Shown piece by piece: positions 21,433-24,280 of a stretch of 24,280 bases of DNA. The stretch is from contig NZ_CAAKON010000042.1 of assembly GCF_901212655.1 (NCBI RefSeq), positions 1 through 24,280 on the forward strand, written 5' to 3'. Position numbers and translations under genes: made by a program. Below the pieces are notes generated by a model. It did no database searches. It was not told the origin of the DNA and worked only from the letters and a program-made list of their open reading frames with translations. The first letter of the stretch is position 1. Every line of letters begins with the position of its first letter. This DNA is from Olsenella uli. GTDB taxonomy: Bacteria > Actinomycetota > Coriobacteriia > Coriobacteriales > Atopobiaceae.

Positions 21433-23155
21433 CATCAAGATGCTGCTGCACTACCTCGGCCCCCATCGGCGTGACTTTGCCCTCGCCGCGGTTTGCATCT
21501 GGGTGGAGGGAACCCTCGAGCTGCTCATCCCGTACTTCACGGCCGGCCTCATCGACCGCGGCATCGTCGACGGCGACCTTTCGGTGGTGTGGGCGAGCGG
21601 CGCCAAGATGCTCGCCTGCGGCGTCGCCGCCATGGTGTTTGGCATGGCCTTCGCCCGCTTCTCGTCCCGCGCGGCCATGGGCCTGGGCGCCAACCTGCGC
21701 GACGCGGAGTACGAGGCCATCCAGTCGTATGCGTTCGAGAACCTCGATCACTTCGACACGTCGAGCCTCGTCACGCGCATGACCACCGACGTCACCGTCA
21801 TCCAGAACGCGATCACCACCGGCTTTCGCCCGATGATGCGCGGCCCCGTGATGCTCGTGATGGGCCTCGCGCTCGCATGCGCCCTCAGCGCCGAGCTCGC
21901 CTGCGTGTTCTTCGTGCTCCTGCCGGTGCTGGCCTGTGCGCTCGTGCTCATCGTCAGGCGCGTGGCGCCGCTCTACCGCGTGCTGCAGGGGGCGATGGAC
22001 CAGCTCAACGACGTCGTGCAGGAGTGCCTCACGGCCATTCGCGCCGTCAAGGCGTTCGTGCGCGGCGAGTGGGTCGAGGAGCGCTTTGGCGTCGTGAACG
22101 GGACGCTTGCCAACACGGCCACGAAGACGTTCCGGTTCGCGGTGCTCAACACGCCGCTGTTCCAGGCCATCATGTACACCGCAGACGTGCTCATCTTGCT
22201 GATTGGCGGCCAGATGATCCTCGCCGGCACGCTCAAGGTGGGCGAGCTCACCGGCTTCATGAGCTACGTGCTGCAGATCACGAACTCCCTCATGATGATC
22301 TCGAGTGTGTTTTTGCTCATGACGCGCGCCCTCACGAGCATCCAGCGCGTCGGCGAGGTGCTGCGCGAGGTGCCCGCCATCGAGAGCCCGGAGCGGGGGA
22401 TCGTGGCGGTTCCCGATGGTTCGGTCGAGTTCAGGGATGTCTCCTTCAAGTATCGCAGCGATGCCGAGGCAAACGTGCTCGAGGGCGTGACGCTGGCGTT
22501 TCCGGCGGGTTCCACGGTGGGCATCCTGGGAGGCACGGGCTCGGGTAAGAGCTCGCTCGTGCAGCTCCTGCCGCGGCTCTATGACGCCACGGCGGGTTCG
22601 GTGCTCGTGGGTGGGCACGACGTGCGCGCCTACGACGTGGCGGCCCTGCGCGACGCCGTGGGCATCGTGTTGCAGAAGAACGTGCTGTTCTCGGGCACCG
22701 TGCGCGACAACCTGCGCTGGGGCAACGAGGGCGCCACTGACGCCGAGCTGCTCGAGGCCTGCCGCATAGCCTGTGCCGACGAGTTCCTCGACCGCACGGG
22801 TGGGCTCGACGGAGACCTCGGCCAGGGAGGTGTGAACGTCTCCGGCGGCCAGAAGCAGCGTCTTTGCATCGCGCGTGCTCTCGTGAAGCACCCCAAGGTC
22901 CTGGTGTTCGACGACTCCACCAGCGCCGTTGACATGGCAACGGACGCCAAGATCCGCGCGGGCCTCGCGGCGCTTGGCGGAATGACCAAGATCGTCATCG
23001 CGCAGCGCGTCGCTTCCGTGATGGATGCGGACCAGATCGTGATTTTGGACGAGGGCCATGTCCATGCGGTTGGCACTCATGTCCAGCTGCTTGCCAGGGA
23101 CCCAATCTACCAGGAGCTGTATCGAACCCAGAGCGTGGAAGGAGGCGAGGCCTGA
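21425..23155 (+). CDS. ABC exporter half-transporter with degenerate ATPase site
   Basis: This 576-residue protein has an N-terminal six-helix exporter domain (about 1-310) fused to an ATPase domain (about 335-576). Walker A is GGTGSGKSS (about 369-377) and the signature is VSGGQKQR (about 472-479). Two catalytic positions are altered. Walker B reads VFDDS, with Asp497 in place of the catalytic Glu. The switch reads IAQR, with Gln527 in place of the switch His. The same changes mark the degenerate half of heterodimeric exporters such as TM287/288, LmrCD and BmrCD. It therefore should pair with the product of the next gene, whose start overlaps this stop by one base. Likely roles are multidrug or metabolite export. 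It is controlled with the MarR gene. Confidence 0.92.
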   Translation: MSDIKMLLHYLGPHRRDFALAAVCIWVEGTLELLIPYFTAGLIDRGIVDGDLSVVWASGAKMLACGVAAMVFGMAFARFSSRAAMGLGANLRDAEYEAIQSYAFENLDHFDTSSLVTRMTTDVTVIQNAITTGFRPMMRGPVMLVMGLALACALSAELACVFFVLLPVLACALVLIVRRVAPLYRVLQGAMDQLNDVVQECLTAIRAVKAFVRGEWVEERFGVVNGTLANTATKTFRFAVLNTPLFQAIMYTADVLILLIGGQMILAGTLKVGELTGFMSYVLQITNSLMMISSVFLLMTRALTSIQRVGEVLREVPAIESPERGIVAVPDGSVEFRDVSFKYRSDAEANVLEGVTLAFPAGSTVGILGGTGSGKSSLVQLLPRLYDATAGSVLVGGHDVRAYDVAALRDAVGIVLQKNVLFSGTVRDNLRWGNEGATDAELLEACRIACADEFLDRTGGLDGDLGQGGVNVSGGQKQRLCIARALVKHPKVLVFDDSTSAVDMATDAKIRAGLAALGGMTKIVIAQRVASVMDADQIVILDEGHVHAVGTHVQLLARDPIYQELYRTQSVEGGEA

Positions 23156-24280
23156 TGCCCGCCAAGATGATGGGGCGCCGCAGGCCCACGAATCTGGGGC
23201 ACACGCTGCACAAACTGCTCTCCTACATGGGCCATGCCCGGCGCCAGATGCTCGTTGTGGGCGTGCTCGCAAGCGTGAGCGCCGTGGCCCAGCTCGTGGG
23301 CACCTTCATGATCAAGCCGGTCGTCAACGCCCTCACGACCCTCGACGTTGACGGGTTCACCGCGGGCGTCGTCGTCACGGCCTGCATCTATGCCGTGGGC
23401 GCCCTCTCGGCGCTCGGGTACACGCAGACGATGGTGCGCGCCGCCCAGCGCGTGGTCTTCGACATCCGGCGCGACCTCTTCGAGCACCTCCAGGGCCTTT
23501 CGCTCTCGTTCTTCGACCGCACGCGCCCCGGCGACGTCATGAGCTACTTCACCAACGACGTCGACACGATTTCCGAGGCCCTCAACAACAGCTTTGCCAA
23601 CGTGATCCAGGCGGCCATCCAGGCCGTGGGCACGCTCGTGCTCCTCTTCGTGCTTGACTGGCGCCTCACGCTCATCACTGTTGCCTGCGACGTCATCATC
23701 ATCGGCTACATCCGCTTCTCCGCGAGGAGGAGCTCAAAGTTCTTTGGCAGGATGCAGTCCTCGCTGGGCGCGCTCGACGGGTACATCCAGGAGATGGTGG
23801 CGGGCCAGAAGGTCATCAAGGTCTTCAGGCGCGAGGGCGAGAACCTGCGGGAGTTCCGCGAGCGCAACGAGGAGCTCCGCCAGACCGGCACCACCGTCCA
23901 GGCCTATGCGGCCACGATGGTTCCCATCACGGTGAGCATGACCTACACCAACTACGCGATTGTGGCGGTGGCGGGCTCGCTTCTGGCGGCACAGGGCCTC
24001 ACGGATATGGGCAGCCTTGCCAGCTACCTCGTGTTCGTTCGCCAGGCCGCCATGCCGTTCAACCAGGTCACCCAGCTTGGCAACTTCCTGCTCATGGCTC
24101 TTGCGGGCGCGGAGCGCATCTTTGACGCCATGGCCCTCGAGCCCGAGCTGGACGAGGGTACGGTCACCCTCATCCGCACCAGCGTGACGCCGGGAACTGG
24201 CTCCTCTGTCACGCGTCCTTTGCGTGACAGGGTACCTGTCCCCGGCGTCACGCCTGGCATGAGCGCCACGCCCCCCGCCG
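23155..24280 (+). CDS. ABC exporter half-transporter, partner subunit (partial, runs off the window)
   Basis: The first 375 residues are present: a six-helix exporter membrane domain (about 20-330) with the coupling-loop region DRTRPGDVMSYFTNDVDTISE, ending in LAGAERIFDAMALEPELDEG, where the linker to the ATPase domain normally begins. The ATPase domain lies beyond the window, so completeness cannot be judged. It should supply the intact catalytic site for the heterodimer with the previous gene product. The linker is odd: residues 343-366 are encoded by a palindromic repeat element (24182-24253), which keeps the frame open. It starts at ATG 23155 in a TGATG overlap with the preceding stop. 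Confidence 0.88.
   Translation, partial: MPAKMMGRRRPTNLGHTLHKLLSYMGHARRQMLVVGVLASVSAVAQLVGTFMIKPVVNALTTLDVDGFTAGVVVTACIYAVGALSALGYTQTMVRAAQRVVFDIRRDLFEHLQGLSLSFFDRTRPGDVMSYFTNDVDTISEALNNSFANVIQAAIQAVGTLVLLFVLDWRLTLITVACDVIIIGYIRFSARRSSKFFGRMQSSLGALDGYIQEMVAGQKVIKVFRREGENLREFRERNEELRQTGTTVQAYAATMVPITVSMTYTNYAIVAVAGSLLAAQGLTDMGSLASYLVFVRQAAMPFNQVTQLGNFLLMALAGAERIFDAMALEPELDEGTVTLIRTSVTPGTGSSVTRPLRDRVPVPGVTPGMSATPPA
24182..24253. repeat. Palindromic (REP/BIME-like) element inside the ABC gene
   Basis: Outer arms GCGTGACGCCGGG (24182-24194) and CCCGGCGTCACGC (24241-24253) are a perfect 13-bp inverted repeat. Nested inside is a second perfect pair, CTGTCACGC/GCGTGACAG (24206-24214 and 24222-24230), with loop GTCCTTT. 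The 72-bp length is a multiple of three and no stop arises in the ABC reading frame. A degenerate relative lies at 8566-8615, so this is a dispersed element. Confidence 0.85.

Noticed and set aside
21341..23272. 643-residue minus-strand open frame opposite the ABC exporter gene
   Set aside because: It is an antisense shadow with low-complexity His/Arg/Ala composition; the plus strand has complete ABC motifs.

Overview
The window is GC-rich and tightly packed, with strong G/C bias at third codon positions and long mirror-image open frames opposite most genes. Together with class Ia ribonucleotide reductase, a KDG/KDPG sugar-acid module, a molybdenum hydroxylase and a duplicated-permease anion ABC transporter, it suggests an anaerobic gut or oral actinobacterium, most likely Coriobacteriia (Collinsella/Olsenella-like). 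The lineage is an inference; no rRNA or tRNA gene was seen.

Layout. 1-948: gene-free, with short tandem repeats and a 25-bp dispersed repeat family. 949-4430: a LacI-family regulator diverging from 2-keto-3-deoxygluconate kinase and KDPG aldolase, with a 20-bp perfect palindromic operator between them; this is the lower half of uronate/KDG catabolism. 4773-8556: a three-gene molybdenum hydroxylase operon (FAD, 2Fe-2S and molybdopterin subunits) with overlapping genes, ending in a strong bidirectional terminator. 8930-10252 (minus): an MHS-family transporter preceded by what looks like a complete transcription attenuator, including a 16-residue Ile/Val-rich leader peptide. 10758-11546: a secreted DNA/RNA non-specific nuclease. 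11685-12743 (minus) and 17024-19582 (minus): nrdB and nrdA, separated by an opposite-strand NitT/TauT-like ABC transporter (fused double permease plus ATPase with a C-terminal domain). That transporter has a consensus promoter and a roughly 410-nt structured leader encoding a 20-residue peptide ending in a Cys-Leu-Cys motif. 19860-20657 (minus): a flavin-binding pyridoxamine-oxidase-like protein with a Lys-rich, four-cysteine tail. 20911-24280: a MarR regulator with tandem palindromic operators, translationally coupled to a heterodimeric ABC exporter; the second half-transporter runs off the window.

The observations most worth following are the Ile-rich attenuator in front of an MHS transporter, the leader peptide in front of the duplicated-permease transporter, and a palindromic repeat family. 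One degenerate copy of that family lies just after the hydroxylase operon; another sits in frame in the linker between the membrane and ATPase domains of the last ABC gene. The separated nrdA/nrdB pair and the LacI regulator carrying two low-complexity insertions are also unusual.
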